8,539 nucleotides of DNA, taken from Nitrospirota bacterium (GTDB lineage: Bacteria; Nitrospirota; Nitrospiria; Nitrospirales; Nitrospiraceae). The notes beneath the pieces were generated by a model that was given only the letters and a program-made list of their open reading frames with translations, made no database searches and was not told the origin of the DNA. This document shows, piece after piece, positions 1 through 6,948 of the stretch (its first letter is position 1; each line of letters opens with the position of its first letter). The position numbers and the translations under genes are program-made. The stretch covers positions 1-8,539 of the forward strand of contig SCVQ01000547.1 in assembly GCA_004296865.1 (NCBI GenBank). Direction: 5' to 3'.

Positions 1-119
1 ACGTGTCGATCACGGGCGAATTGATTTCGCCGATTGCGATGGATCAGGGGTTGCGGTTTGCGGTGCGTGAGGGCGGCAAAACCGTCGGCTCCGGCGTCGT
101 CACCGAAATCCTGGCGTGA
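1..119 (+). CDS. tuf: Elongation factor Tu, C-terminal end (partial)
   Basis: This is the last 38 codons of EF-Tu, the cytoplasmic GTPase that brings aminoacyl-tRNA to the ribosomal A site. Reading from base 3, the frame gives [20 protein letters not shown] followed by the family signature [13 protein letters not shown] and the terminal TEILA, then TGA at 117-119. Bases 1-2 fit the end of the Asn codon of the usual GDNV motif. Only part of the C-terminal beta-barrel domain 3 is present; the GTPase domain lies off the window. rpsJ follows 34 nt later, the standard str-to-S10 junction. Identification is firm from the C-terminal motif. Whether a second tuf copy exists in the genome cannot be seen here. 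Confidence 0.95.
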   Translation, partial: VSITGELISPIAMDQGLRFAVREGGKTVGSGVVTEILA

Positions 120-153
120 ACGAGTCTGAATGGCGCGTGGTTAGGAGATTAGA

Positions 154-468
154 GTGGTAAAGGTGGATCAGCGAATCAGGGTCAGGTTGAAGGGGTTTGA
201 TTACCGGGTTTTGGACCAATCGGTGGCCGAGATCGTGGAGACCGTCAAGCGGAGCGGCGCCAAAGTCGCCGGGCCCATCCCGCTGCCGACGAGGATCGAA
301 AAGTTCACGGTGCAGCGATCGACCCACGTGGACAAAAAGTCACGCGAGCAGTTTGAAATCAGGACCCACAAGCGGTTGCTAGATATTATGGAGCCCACGC
401 CGGAGACCATGGATGCGCTCATGAAGCTCAACCTGGCGGCAGGGGTGGACGTCGAGATCAAGCTCTGA
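154..468 (+). CDS. rpsJ: 30S ribosomal protein S10
   Basis: This encodes S10, a 30S head protein that also forms the NusB-NusE antitermination complex in well-studied bacteria. The product is 104 residues, the normal length. Near the N-terminus it has [18 protein letters not shown], then [32 protein letters not shown], and the conserved [11 protein letters not shown] and [11 protein letters not shown] near the C-terminus. The start is GTG at 154, preceded by AGGAG at 143-147 with a 6-nt gap; no in-frame ATG fits the family N-terminus. It is the first gene of the S10 operon, and in E. coli the whole operon is repressed through a leader upstream of this gene. The 34-nt gap to tuf shows no such leader or clear promoter, so read-through from tuf is likely (inference). 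Confidence 0.97.
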   Translation: MVKVDQRIRVRLKGFDYRVLDQSVAEIVETVKRSGAKVAGPIPLPTRIEKFTVQRSTHVDKKSREQFEIRTHKRLLDIMEPTPETMDALMKLNLAAGVDVEIKL

Positions 469-506
469 CGGGTCGGCCGGGCCGCATGACGGCGCGACGA
501 TTCATC

Positions 507-513
507 GGAGGGG
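507..513 (+). promoter_or_regulatory. Shine-Dalgarno sequence upstream of rplC, unusual spacing
   Basis: GGAGGGG is a strong anti-16S match, but it abuts the ATG at 514 (no spacer) and lies 18 nt from the ATG at 532. Neither spacing is ideal. A weaker GGTGA at 523-527 lies 4 nt before the 532 start. This makes the rplC start uncertain by six codons. Confidence 0.5.
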
Positions 514-531
514 ATGGAAATTGGTGACGGT

Positions 532-1155
532 ATGACGAACGGGCTGCTCGGGAAAAAACTCGGTATGACCCAGGTCTATGACGGGGGAGGGCGGTTGGTC
601 CCGGTGACGGTGATCGAGGCCGGGCCCTGTCGTGTGGCCCAGGTCAAGTCCCGTGATCGTCACGGCTATGAGGCGGTGCAACTCACGTTCGGCGAAGTGC
701 CGGAACGAAAGCTCTCGAAGGCGGAGTCGGGACACCTTAAGAAGCAGCAGATTCCCGCCACGCGCTACTTGAAGGAGTTCAAGAAGCTTGGTGATGCGCA
801 GGTGGGACAGGTGATCAAGGCGGACCTGTTTCAAAAGGGCGACTGGGTCGATGTGGAAGGGGTCTCCAAGGGCAAGGGCTTTCAGGGCGTCATGAAGCGC
901 CATAATTACCGGGGCGGACCGGAGACGCACGGGTCGATGTTCCACCGGGCGCCAGGCTCCATCGGGGCCAGTTCGTATCCGTCGAGGGTCTGGAAGAATA
1001 AAGCGCTCCCGGGCCACATGGGCAGCGAGCGCGTGACGGTGTCGCGGTTGAAGGTGATGGAGGCCCGCCCGGATGAGAATTTGTTGTTTGTGAGCGGGGC
1101 GGTGCCCGGGGCGACCGGCGGAATGGTCGTGGTTAGAAAATCGAAGAAGGGCTAG
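532..1155 (+). CDS. rplC: 50S ribosomal protein L3
   Basis: L3 is an early-assembly 50S protein that contacts the peptidyl-transferase region through a long loop. From the ATG at 532 the product has 207 residues and begins [17 protein letters not shown], matching the family start (E. coli MIGLVGKKVGMTRIF). An in-frame ATG at 514 would add MEIGDG, giving 213 residues. I prefer 532 on family alignment, although the strong GGAGGGG sits closer to 514. Conserved blocks include [66 protein letters not shown] and [15 protein letters not shown]. Where E. coli has GSIGQNQ with the PrmB-methylated Gln150, this protein has GSIGASS. The rplD start follows the stop codon by only 2 nt. Confidence 0.96.
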   Translation: MTNGLLGKKLGMTQVYDGGGRLVPVTVIEAGPCRVAQVKSRDRHGYEAVQLTFGEVPERKLSKAESGHLKKQQIPATRYLKEFKKLGDAQVGQVIKADLFQKGDWVDVEGVSKGKGFQGVMKRHNYRGGPETHGSMFHRAPGSIGASSYPSRVWKNKALPGHMGSERVTVSRLKVMEARPDENLLFVSGAVPGATGGMVVVRKSKKG

Positions 1156-1157
1156 AC

Positions 1158-1781
1158 ATGCCGACCGTGGATGTAGTGGACAGCCAGAAGCGCAAAGTGG
1201 GATCGATCGAGCTCCGTGACGGGGTGTTTGGCGTCGAGGCGAACGAGTCGTTGGTGCATGCCGCTGTGGTGATGCAGCAGGCTTGTGAGCGGCAGGGTAC
1301 CGCCTCGACGTTGCGGCGCGGTGAAGTCAGTGGATCGGGGAAGAAGCCCTGGAAGCAAAAGCATACGGGGCGTGCCCGCGCCGGGTCGATCCGCTCGCCT
1401 GTATGGCGTCATGGTGGTACGGTGTTCGGGCCGAAGCCGCGCAGCTATGCCTATGGCATGCCGAAGAAGAAGTATCGTGAAGCGTTGCGCAGCGCCCTTT
1501 CCGACAAGCTGACTCAGGGCGGCATCACGGTTGTGTCCGATCTGTCGATCGCCGAACCGAAGACCAAGCTCCTGCTCAAGGTCTTGACGCAGTTGGGCCT
1601 CGCGGCCAAGACGCTGATCGTGGCCGGTGAGGACCGTGTAGAGCTGGAGCGGGCCGCGCGGAATCTGGCCGACGTCAAGCTCGTGCGACCTGAGAATCTG
1701 AACGTCTATGATGTGTTGCGGTACGAGTCGATCCTGATTCCTGAGCGTGAATTGGCGCGCGTGCACGAATGCTGGGCATAG
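1158..1781 (+). CDS. rplD: 50S ribosomal protein L4
   Basis: L4 binds 23S rRNA and lines the narrow part of the nascent-peptide exit tunnel. In E. coli it is also the autogenous repressor of the S10 operon. The product has 207 residues, the usual size. The tunnel loop is intact at about residues 55-100, with GSGKKPWKQKHTGRARAGSI and SPVWRHGGTVFGPKPRSY, followed by the core domain (REALRSALSDKL, then LAAKTLIVAGE). The ATG at 1158 lies 2 nt after the rplC stop, and AAGAAGG at 1144-1150 inside rplC provides a 7-nt-spaced ribosome site, so translation is probably coupled. Whether L4 represses this operon cannot be judged because the likely leader region is not visible. Confidence 0.97.
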   Translation: MPTVDVVDSQKRKVGSIELRDGVFGVEANESLVHAAVVMQQACERQGTASTLRRGEVSGSGKKPWKQKHTGRARAGSIRSPVWRHGGTVFGPKPRSYAYGMPKKKYREALRSALSDKLTQGGITVVSDLSIAEPKTKLLLKVLTQLGLAAKTLIVAGEDRVELERAARNLADVKLVRPENLNVYDVLRYESILIPERELARVHECWA

Positions 1782-1791
1782 AGGGCTGGTT

Positions 1792-2085
1792 ATGAAACGA
1801 GAACCATACAGTGTCTTGGTGCAGCCCCTGCTGACCGAGAAAATCACGGCGATGCGCGAGAGCGCCAACAAGATCGGGTTTCTGGTCAGGAAGGACGCCA
1901 ACCGCATCGAGATCAAGCGGGCGGTGGAATCGGCTCTCAACGTCAAGGTCGATCGGGTGAACGTCCTGAACGTGCTCGGGAAGAAAAAGCGGCTCGGCCG
2001 GTTTGCCGGAAAGCGATCGGACTGGAAGAAGGCCATCGTGACCTTGAAGAAGGGCGAAAAGCTCGAACTGTTCGAGAGCGCGTAA
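1792..2085 (+). CDS. rplW: 50S ribosomal protein L23
   Basis: L23 sits at the exit of the peptide tunnel and is the docking site for trigger factor and SRP. The product has 97 residues, typical for the family, beginning MKREPYSVLVQPLLTEKITA, then ANKIGFLVRKDANRIEIKRA and the basic loop GKKKRLGRFAGKRSDWKKAI before VTLKKGEKLELFES. The frame stays open upstream to an ATG at 1747 inside rplD, but that would add 15 unrelated residues. AGAGGG at 1780-1785 sits 6 nt before the ATG at 1792, which supports the shorter form. The gene lies 10 nt after rplD. It is followed by the largest intergenic gap in the window (106 nt), which contains an unusual heptamer repeat. Confidence 0.96.
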   Translation: MKREPYSVLVQPLLTEKITAMRESANKIGFLVRKDANRIEIKRAVESALNVKVDRVNVLNVLGKKKRLGRFAGKRSDWKKAIVTLKKGEKLELFESA

Positions 2086-2094
2086 AGCGAATGG

Positions 2095-2178
2095 TGAACG
2101 AGGAACGATGAAGGATGAACGTTGTAAGATTCTGTCTGTGCGATTTCTTCCGTTCATCGGTCAGCGTTCATAGTTCCG
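2095..2178 (+). repeat. Heptamer inverted-repeat element between rplW and rplB
   Basis: Four adjacent 7-mers at 2095-2122 read TGAACGA, GGAACGA, TGAAGGA and TGAACGT. After a 28-nt pyrimidine-rich segment, four 7-mers of the opposite sense at 2151-2178 read CGTTCAT, CGGTCAG, CGTTCAT and AGTTCCG. The inner arms GATGAACG (2114-2121) and CGTTCATC (2151-2158) pair perfectly over 8 bp. The outer arms GGAACGATGAA (2102-2112) and TTCATAGTTCC (2167-2177) pair at 10 of 11 positions. The result is a long-looped, imperfect stem placed just before the rplB ribosome site. There is no poly-T tract, so it is not a classical terminator. It resembles dispersed intergenic heptamer repeats that I recall from other GC-rich genomes, which is recollection and not a search result. 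Confidence 0.7.
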
Positions 2179-2191
2179 CGTTGGAGAGAGC

Positions 2192-3028
2192 ATGGGATTA
2201 AAACAGTACAAACCAACTTCTCCTGGGCGGCGGGCCATGACCGCCGTGACCGGGGAGAATTTGACCAAGAAGAAGCCGGAAAAGAGCCTGACCAAGTTTC
2301 ACGTGCGTTCCGGAGGGCGGAACAACGACGGCCGGATGACGATCCGGTTTCGTGGGGGCGGGCACAAGCGGCTCTACCGCACGGTGGATTTCAAGCGGGA
2401 GAAGATCGGCGTGCCGGCCAGAGTGGCGGCCATCGAGTACGATCCGAACCGGTCGGCCCGAATCGCGCTGCTGTACTACGTGGATGGGGAGAAGCGTTAC
2501 ATTCTGGCCCCGCATGGGCTGGCGGTGAATGACCGGGTCCAGTCCGGCCCCACGGCCGAGGTCAGTCCCGGCAATGCCCTTCCGCTGATGAGCATGCCGC
2601 TAGGTACGACGATCCATAACATCGAGCTCAAGCCGGGCAAGGGCGGGCAGTTGATTCGGAGTGCCGGCGGGTTTGCGCAGGTGATGGGCCGGGACGGCTT
2701 GTATGTGCAGGTCCGCCTCAAGTCCGGCGAAATGCGACGCATCCTGGGGACCTGCATGGCCACGGTGGGGCAGGTCGGCAACCTGGATCATGAAAACGAA
2801 TCGGTGGGCAAGGCCGGCCGGTCCCGCTGGCGGAACTGGCGTCCGAACGTGCGTGGCGTCGTCATGAACCCGGTGGACCACCCGCACGGAGGAGGCGAGG
2901 GGAAGTCGGGCCAGGGCAATCCCCATCCGGTGTCTCCCTGGGGGCTGCCGACCAAAGGGTACAAGACCAGGCAGAATAAGCGGACCGACAAGTTCATCAT
3001 CACGCGGCGCAAGAAGGGCGTCCGCTAG
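2192..3028 (+). CDS. rplB: 50S ribosomal protein L2
   Basis: L2 is a universally conserved 50S protein needed for subunit association and near the peptidyl-transferase centre. The product has 278 residues, close to the usual 273-277. Visible blocks are [17 protein letters not shown] at the N-terminus, [20 protein letters not shown] at about 41-60, the OB-fold region with [15 protein letters not shown] and [10 protein letters not shown], and the SH3-like region with [17 protein letters not shown] and [10 protein letters not shown]. The hallmark [12 protein letters not shown] is at about 226-237 and includes the His corresponding to E. coli His229. The basic tail ends [14 protein letters not shown]. 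The ATG at 2192 is preceded by GGAG at 2183-2186. The gene is complete and looks normal. The 106-nt gap before it is unusual for this operon. Confidence 0.98.
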   Translation: MGLKQYKPTSPGRRAMTAVTGENLTKKKPEKSLTKFHVRSGGRNNDGRMTIRFRGGGHKRLYRTVDFKREKIGVPARVAAIEYDPNRSARIALLYYVDGEKRYILAPHGLAVNDRVQSGPTAEVSPGNALPLMSMPLGTTIHNIELKPGKGGQLIRSAGGFAQVMGRDGLYVQVRLKSGEMRRILGTCMATVGQVGNLDHENESVGKAGRSRWRNWRPNVRGVVMNPVDHPHGGGEGKSGQGNPHPVSPWGLPTKGYKTRQNKRTDKFIITRRKKGVR

Positions 3029-3049
3029 TCACAGTCTGAGGAGTGCGCG

Positions 3050-3337
3050 ATGCCCAGATCAGTCAGCAAAGGGCCCTTTGTGGATGCCCATCTGCTCAAG
3101 AAAGTCGAGCAGATGAACGAGGCCAATCAACGGAAGATCATCAAGACGTGGTCGCGCCGTTCGACCGTGACTCCCGACATGATCGGCCATACCTTCGCGG
3201 TGCACAACGGGAAGAAATTCATCCCCGTGTTCGTGACGGAAAATATGGTCGGCCACAAGTTGGGCGAATTTGCGCCGACCAGGTTCTTCAAGGGCCACGG
3301 GGCTGCAAGGACCGAAAAGGCAGTGGCCCTGAAGTAG
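3050..3337 (+). CDS. rpsS: 30S ribosomal protein S19
   Basis: S19 lies in the 30S head, contacts S13 and takes part in an intersubunit bridge. The product has 95 residues, slightly above the common 92-93. It begins [20 protein letters not shown] and has [40 protein letters not shown] and [15 protein letters not shown], all family signatures in the normal order. The ATG at 3050 follows GAGGAG (3038-3043) by 6 nt. The gap to rplB is 21 nt. An overlapping open frame from 3043 in another register is a shadow without any family similarity. Confidence 0.97.
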   Translation: MPRSVSKGPFVDAHLLKKVEQMNEANQRKIIKTWSRRSTVTPDMIGHTFAVHNGKKFIPVFVTENMVGHKLGEFAPTRFFKGHGAARTEKAVALK

Positions 3338-3344
3338 GGCAGGA

Positions 3345-3704
3345 ATGGATATGGCTGAAGCAAAAGCAGTTTTGAGATTCGTGCGCATCGCTCCCCGCAA
3401 GGCCCGTGCGGTCGTGGACATGATCCGAGGGCAGCAGGTCTTGCGTGCCTTGGGCGTCTTGAAGTACACGCCCCGTGCGGCGGCCAAGGTCGTCGAGAAG
3501 GTCCTGCGGTCGGCGGTCGCCAACGCCGAGCAGAAGGAAATGGGAGAGAGTGATTCGATGTGGATCTCGCGGGCCCATGTGGACGGCGGGCCGACCTTTA
3601 AGCGCTTTCATGCGCGGGCCCAGGGACGCGCCAGTTCGATTCACAAACGGACCAGTCACATCACGATCGTGGTGTCGGCACCGGAGCCAGGGGCGAAACG
3701 GTAA
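3345..3704 (+). CDS. rplV: 50S ribosomal protein L22
   Basis: L22 has a globular domain on the 50S surface and a long beta-hairpin that reaches the exit tunnel opposite L4. The product is 119 residues from the ATG at 3345, or 117 from the ATG at 3351. AGGG at 3336-3339 favours the first and AGGA at 3341-3344 the second, so the start is uncertain by two codons. The N-terminal block is [20 protein letters not shown], followed by [20 protein letters not shown] and [12 protein letters not shown]. The tunnel hairpin is intact in [20 protein letters not shown] and the following [13 protein letters not shown] 58-nt gap containing a hairpin separates it from rpsC. Confidence 0.96.
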   Translation: MDMAEAKAVLRFVRIAPRKARAVVDMIRGQQVLRALGVLKYTPRAAAKVVEKVLRSAVANAEQKEMGESDSMWISRAHVDGGPTFKRFHARAQGRASSIHKRTSHITIVVSAPEPGAKR

Positions 3705-3729
3705 CGGGGCGGGGACGGCATCATCGGAT

Positions 3730-3745
3730 CGGCCGGCGACGGCCG
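3730..3745 (+). other. GNRA-capped hairpin upstream of rpsC
   Basis: CGGCCG (3730-3735), loop GCGA (3736-3739) and CGGCCG (3740-3745) form a perfect 6-bp GC-only stem closed by a GNRA tetraloop. It lies in the 58-nt rplV-rpsC gap, ending 8 nt before the rpsC ribosome site (AGGGAG, 3754-3759). No T tract follows, so it is not a rho-independent terminator. The role is unknown; a translation-initiation or RNA-stability element is conceivable. It shares the core CCGGYGACGG with the hairpin before rpsH. Confidence 0.5.
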
Positions 3746-3762
3746 CATGTAGCAGGGAGTTT

Positions 3763-4440
3763 ATGGGACACAAGACACATCCGGTGGGTTATCGGTTAGG
3801 CTATACCCGCACCTGGGGTTCGCGGTGGTATGCGGGGAAGAAGGAATTCGCCAAGCTCCTCCACGAGGACGTGAAGATCAGGAAGATGGTCAAGGCGAAG
3901 CTCTATCACGCCGGCGTGTCCTGCGTCGAAATCGAGCGGTCGGGCGATCAAACGCGGGTGATCATTCACACCGCACGGCCTGGCATCATCATCGGACGCA
4001 AGGGCGCGGAAGTCGACAAGCTGAAGGCGACGCTCGAAAAGGAATACGGCAACCAGGTCTATATCACCGTCAAGGAAATCAAGAAGCCCGAATTGGACGC
4101 GCAGCTGGTGAGCGAGAATATCGCCATGCAGCTTGAAAAGCGGGTGGCGTTCCGGCGGGCGATGAAGCGCAGCGTGGCGGCGGCGCTACGGCTGGGCGCC
4201 AAGGGCATCCGGGTGAACTGCGCCGGGCGGCTCGGCGGGGCCGAAATTGCCAGGACCGAGTGGTATCGGGAGGGCCGCGTGCCGCTCCATACCCTCCGCG
4301 CCTACATCGATTTCGGGTTTGCGGAAGCGCATACGACCATGGGACAGATCGGGGTCAAGACGTGGATCTACAGAGGAGAGACGCCCCCGGTTCAACCGGA
4401 GAAGGCGGAACTTGGGTTTGAGCGTCGGCAGGAACGATAA
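3763..4440 (+). CDS. rpsC: 30S ribosomal protein S3
   Basis: S3 lies at the mRNA entry channel of the 30S subunit and takes part in unwinding mRNA structure. The product has 225 residues, within the family range. It begins [21 protein letters not shown] type II KH domain follows, with the GxxG-type loop in [15 protein letters not shown] (GRKG at 78-81). The C-terminal domain contains FRRAMKR, placing Arg131, Arg132 and Lys135 at the same numbers as the residues linked to helicase activity in E. coli S3, then [20 protein letters not shown] and [10 protein letters not shown]. The frame is open upstream into rplV, but the ATG at 3763, with AGGGAG at 3754-3759, matches the family N-terminus. Confidence 0.98.
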   Translation: MGHKTHPVGYRLGYTRTWGSRWYAGKKEFAKLLHEDVKIRKMVKAKLYHAGVSCVEIERSGDQTRVIIHTARPGIIIGRKGAEVDKLKATLEKEYGNQVYITVKEIKKPELDAQLVSENIAMQLEKRVAFRRAMKRSVAAALRLGAKGIRVNCAGRLGGAEIARTEWYREGRVPLHTLRAYIDFGFAEAHTTMGQIGVKTWIYRGETPPVQPEKAELGFERRQER

Positions 4441-4464
4441 GCGCAGGGCGTAAGGGAGCAGGCA

Positions 4465-4878
<414 letters not shown>

Positions 4879-4912
4879 TCGCCGACAAGGCGGAGCAGAG
4901 AAGGATGCCGGC

Positions 4913-5134
4913 ATGGATGTGAAGGAACTCAAGGAGATGGAACTCGCCGAGTTGGCGGAGAAGGAGCGGAAGCTCAAGCAGGAAATGTTCAACCTGCGCT
5001 TCCAGCTCGCAACCGGACGGATCGAAAACCCCATGAAAATCCGCCAGACGCGCCGCGACCTGGCGCGGGTGAAGACGATCATGCAACAGAAAACCGTAGG
5101 TGGCGCCGCGTCAACCGGAAAGAGCAAGGGATAA
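4913..5134 (+). CDS. rpmC: 50S ribosomal protein L29
   Basis: L29 is a small two-helix protein next to L23 at the tunnel exit. The product has 73 residues and is largely helical: [20 protein letters not shown], then [20 protein letters not shown] and [20 protein letters not shown], with a short Gly/Ser/Lys tail. The [19 protein letters not shown] pattern and the NPxxIRxxRRxIARxKT pattern are diagnostic. The frame is open back to 4823, but AAGGA at 4901-4905 lies 7 nt before the ATG at 4913 and that start matches the family. The stop TAA at 5132-5134 lies 5 nt before rpsQ, so coupling is likely. Confidence 0.96.
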   Translation: MDVKELKEMELAELAEKERKLKQEMFNLRFQLATGRIENPMKIRQTRRDLARVKTIMQQKTVGGAASTGKSKG

Positions 5135-5139
5135 AGGCG

Positions 5140-5406
5140 ATGGAGGAGCAAACCAAGAAACGGCGGGAATGGCTGGGCAGCGTCGTCAGCAACAAAATGG
5201 ATAAGACGGTCGTGGTCGCCGTGGATCGCTTCGTTCAGCACCCGGTCTATCGCAAGACCCTGCGTCGCGTGACCAAGCTGAAGGCGCATGACGAGCAGAA
5301 TGAGTGCCGCGTGGGAGACCGGGTCCGCTTGATCGAGACTCGGCCGATCAGCAAAGAGAAGCATTGGCGTGTGGCGCAAATCGTGGAGCGTGGACGGCCT
5401 GAATAA
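5140..5406 (+). CDS. rpsQ: 30S ribosomal protein S17
   Basis: S17 is a primary 16S-binding protein of the 30S body with an OB fold. The product has 88 residues, standard for bacteria. It starts [20 protein letters not shown] and continues [32 protein letters not shown], then [20 protein letters not shown] and [11 protein letters not shown]. The [14 protein letters not shown] and HDExNxCxxGDxVxIxExRPLSKxKxWRV patterns are the family signatures. AAGGGA at 5126-5131, inside the end of rpmC, gives an 8-nt-spaced ribosome site for the ATG at 5140. It is the last gene of the S10 operon in the E. coli arrangement; rplN follows after 30 nt with no terminator visible. Confidence 0.97.
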   Translation: MEEQTKKRREWLGSVVSNKMDKTVVVAVDRFVQHPVYRKTLRRVTKLKAHDEQNECRVGDRVRLIETRPISKEKHWRVAQIVERGRPE

Positions 5407-5436
5407 GGCGGCGACTCGCGGAGTAGGAAAAAGGGC

Positions 5437-5805
5437 ATGATTCAGAACTATACTTATCTTGACGTGGCCGATAATTCCGGCGCCAAACAGGTCATGTGTT
5501 TCCATGTCCTGGGCGGGTCCAAGCGGCGCTACAGTTCGCTCGGCGACATCATCGTCGTGGCTGTGAAAGAAGCCATTCCGCAGGCGACGGTGAAAAAGGG
5601 CGACGTGAGCAAGGCGGTGATCGTGCGGACCACCAAGGGCGTGCGCCGCGACGACGGTTCGTACATCAAGTTCGATCGCAACGCCTGTGTGTTGATCAAC
5701 GCCCAGGGCGAGCCGGTCGGGACGCGCATTTTCGGCCCGGTCGCCAGGGAGTTGCGGTGGAAGAAATTCATGAAGATCATTTCGTTGGCCCCGGAAGTAC
5801 TTTAG
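5437..5805 (+). CDS. rplN: 50S ribosomal protein L14
   Basis: L14 is a 50S interface protein and the binding site of the silencing factor RsfS in many bacteria. The product is 122 residues, exactly the common length. It begins [20 protein letters not shown] and has [56 protein letters not shown] and [20 protein letters not shown] before [23 protein letters not shown] precedes the ATG at 5437. It opens the spc operon in the E. coli scheme. I see no separate promoter in the 30-nt gap after rpsQ, so transcription probably continues from the S10 operon (inference). Confidence 0.98.
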   Translation: MIQNYTYLDVADNSGAKQVMCFHVLGGSKRRYSSLGDIIVVAVKEAIPQATVKKGDVSKAVIVRTTKGVRRDDGSYIKFDRNACVLINAQGEPVGTRIFGPVARELRWKKFMKIISLAPEVL

Positions 5806-5823
5806 GACAAGGACGTAAGCGCT

Positions 5824-6165
5824 ATGGTGGTGCAGGCAATCGAGAAAAGCAAAATCAAAAAGGGCGACACCGTGATGGTGATCGCGGGGCGGGAACGGGG
5901 CAAGATGGGCAAGGTGCTCTCCCTGCATCTGTCGGACGGCAAGCTGACCGTGGAGAAGCTGAACATGATCAAGCGCCACACGAAGCCCAGCCAGAAGACG
6001 AAACAAGGCGGGATTCTGGAGCGGGAGGCCCCGCTGGCCCTGTCGAACGTGATGCTCTATTGCGCGAACTGCCAAAAGCCCGTTCGCGTGGGCATCAAGG
6101 CTCTGCCGGAGGGGCGGCGCGCCAGGTTTTGCAAGAAGTGCAAAGATCTCATTGAGAAGGCTTGA
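5824..6165 (+). CDS. rplX: 50S ribosomal protein L24, zinc-ribbon type
   Basis: L24 is one of the two assembly-initiator proteins of the 50S subunit. The product has 113 residues. A KOW motif lies at about 12-31 ([20 protein letters not shown]), followed by [20 protein letters not shown] and [17 protein letters not shown]. Four cysteines in two CxxC pairs (Cys80/Cys83 in CANC and Cys103/Cys106 in CKKC) form a probable zinc site found in many, but not all, bacterial L24 proteins. The ATG at 5824 is preceded by AAGGA at 5809-5813 (10 nt). The stop overlaps a G-rich stretch that serves as the ribosome site of rplE 11 nt downstream. Confidence 0.96.
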   Translation: MVVQAIEKSKIKKGDTVMVIAGRERGKMGKVLSLHLSDGKLTVEKLNMIKRHTKPSQKTKQGGILEREAPLALSNVMLYCANCQKPVRVGIKALPEGRRARFCKKCKDLIEKA

Positions 6166-6176
6166 GGGAATCGACG

Positions 6177-6881
6177 ATGGCAAAAGTTGAGAAGGGGGCG
6201 GCCGGCCAGGGGCACGAGAAGAAGGTCGACAAGAAGCCGGCAGTCAAGGCGTCTAAAAAGGAAGCGGCTCCTGCTGCAAAAGAGCCGGCGGCTCCAAAGA
6301 CACCCAAGGCACCAAAGGCAGCTCCGACGGGGCCCAAGGTGCAGCCGAGCCTCAAGGAAACCTATCGCAATCAGGTTGTGCCGGCCCTGATGAAGGAATT
6401 CGGGTACAAGAATTCGATGCAGGTGCCGAAGCTGGAGCGGATCGTCCTGAACGTGGGCATGGGCGAAGCGATCCAAAACGTGAAGTTGCTCGAGGGCGCG
6501 GTCGCGGAGTTGGGCGTCATTACCGGGCAACGGCCGGTGGTCACGAAAGCCAAGAAGGCGATCGCCGGATTCAAGCTTCGTCAAGGCATGCCGATCGGAG
6601 CTAAGGTGACGCTCCGCAGCGACCGGATGTACGAGTTCATGGATCGTCTGGTGGGTCTTGCCCTGCCGCGGATCAGAGACTTTCGCGGCGTGTCTCCCAA
6701 GGCGTTTGACGGGCGCGGGAATTACACCCTCGGACTCAAAGAGCAGCTGATTTTTCCGGAGATCAAGTATGACAGCGTGGCCTCGATTCACGGGATGGAC
6801 ATCACGATCGTGACCACGGCCAAGACCAACGATGAGGGGAAGGCGTTGCTGCGTCATTTGGGGATGCCGTTTAGGACCTGA
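6177..6881 (+). CDS. rplE: 50S ribosomal protein L5 with long basic N-terminal extension
   Basis: L5 binds 5S rRNA in the central protuberance and contacts P-site tRNA. The product has 234 residues, whereas bacterial L5 is usually about 178-187. Family similarity begins near residue 57 ([20 protein letters not shown]) and runs through [60 protein letters not shown] and [20 protein letters not shown] to the end. Residues 1-56 are rich in Lys, Ala and Pro (for example [11 protein letters not shown]). GAGGGA at 6164-6169 lies 7 nt before the ATG at 6177, which supports the long form. The alternative is GTG at 6339, which would give a normal 180-residue L5 but has only a weak G-rich sequence upstream and would leave a 173-nt gap. 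Confidence 0.95.
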   Translation: MAKVEKGAAGQGHEKKVDKKPAVKASKKEAAPAAKEPAAPKTPKAPKAAPTGPKVQPSLKETYRNQVVPALMKEFGYKNSMQVPKLERIVLNVGMGEAIQNVKLLEGAVAELGVITGQRPVVTKAKKAIAGFKLRQGMPIGAKVTLRSDRMYEFMDRLVGLALPRIRDFRGVSPKAFDGRGNYTLGLKEQLIFPEIKYDSVASIHGMDITIVTTAKTNDEGKALLRHLGMPFRT

Positions 6882-6948
6882 GCGGTCGGCGCAGCAGGGC
6901 GGATGTTTTTAATGAGTCGGGCGTAACGAGTCGGGACGGAGATCAGGC

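Noticed and set aside
120..153. An S10-operon leader or promoter between tuf and rpsJ
   Set aside because: The 34-nt gap holds only the rpsJ ribosome site; there is no -10/-35 pair and no room for an L4-binding leader like that of E. coli.
481..493. A small hairpin GCCG-CATGA-CGGC before rplC
   Set aside because: Only 4 bp, with no extension on either side; easily expected by chance in DNA of this composition.
1152..2036. A 294-codon minus-strand open frame opposite rplD and rplW
   Set aside because: Shadow of two certain ribosomal-protein genes, with no recognisable domain and no ribosome site that I could see.
2122..2150. A possible promoter in the rplW-rplB gap (TTGTAA as a -35)
   Set aside because: The position 17 nt downstream reads TTCTTC, which is a poor -10, and the segment is better described as the loop of the heptamer inverted repeat.
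4880..4892. A small hairpin CGCC-GACAA-GGCG between rplP and rpmC
   Set aside because: Four base pairs only (five with a G-U pair) and no sequence shared with the stronger hairpins.
5496..6155. A 219-codon + strand frame overlapping rplN and rplX
   Set aside because: It is a different register of two clear genes, with a Gly/Arg/Gln-rich translation and no family features.
6882..6911. A rho-independent terminator before the T5 run in the rplE-rpsN gap
   Set aside because: No stem of more than about 4 bp forms next to the T run, and termination in the middle of the spc operon would be unexpected.
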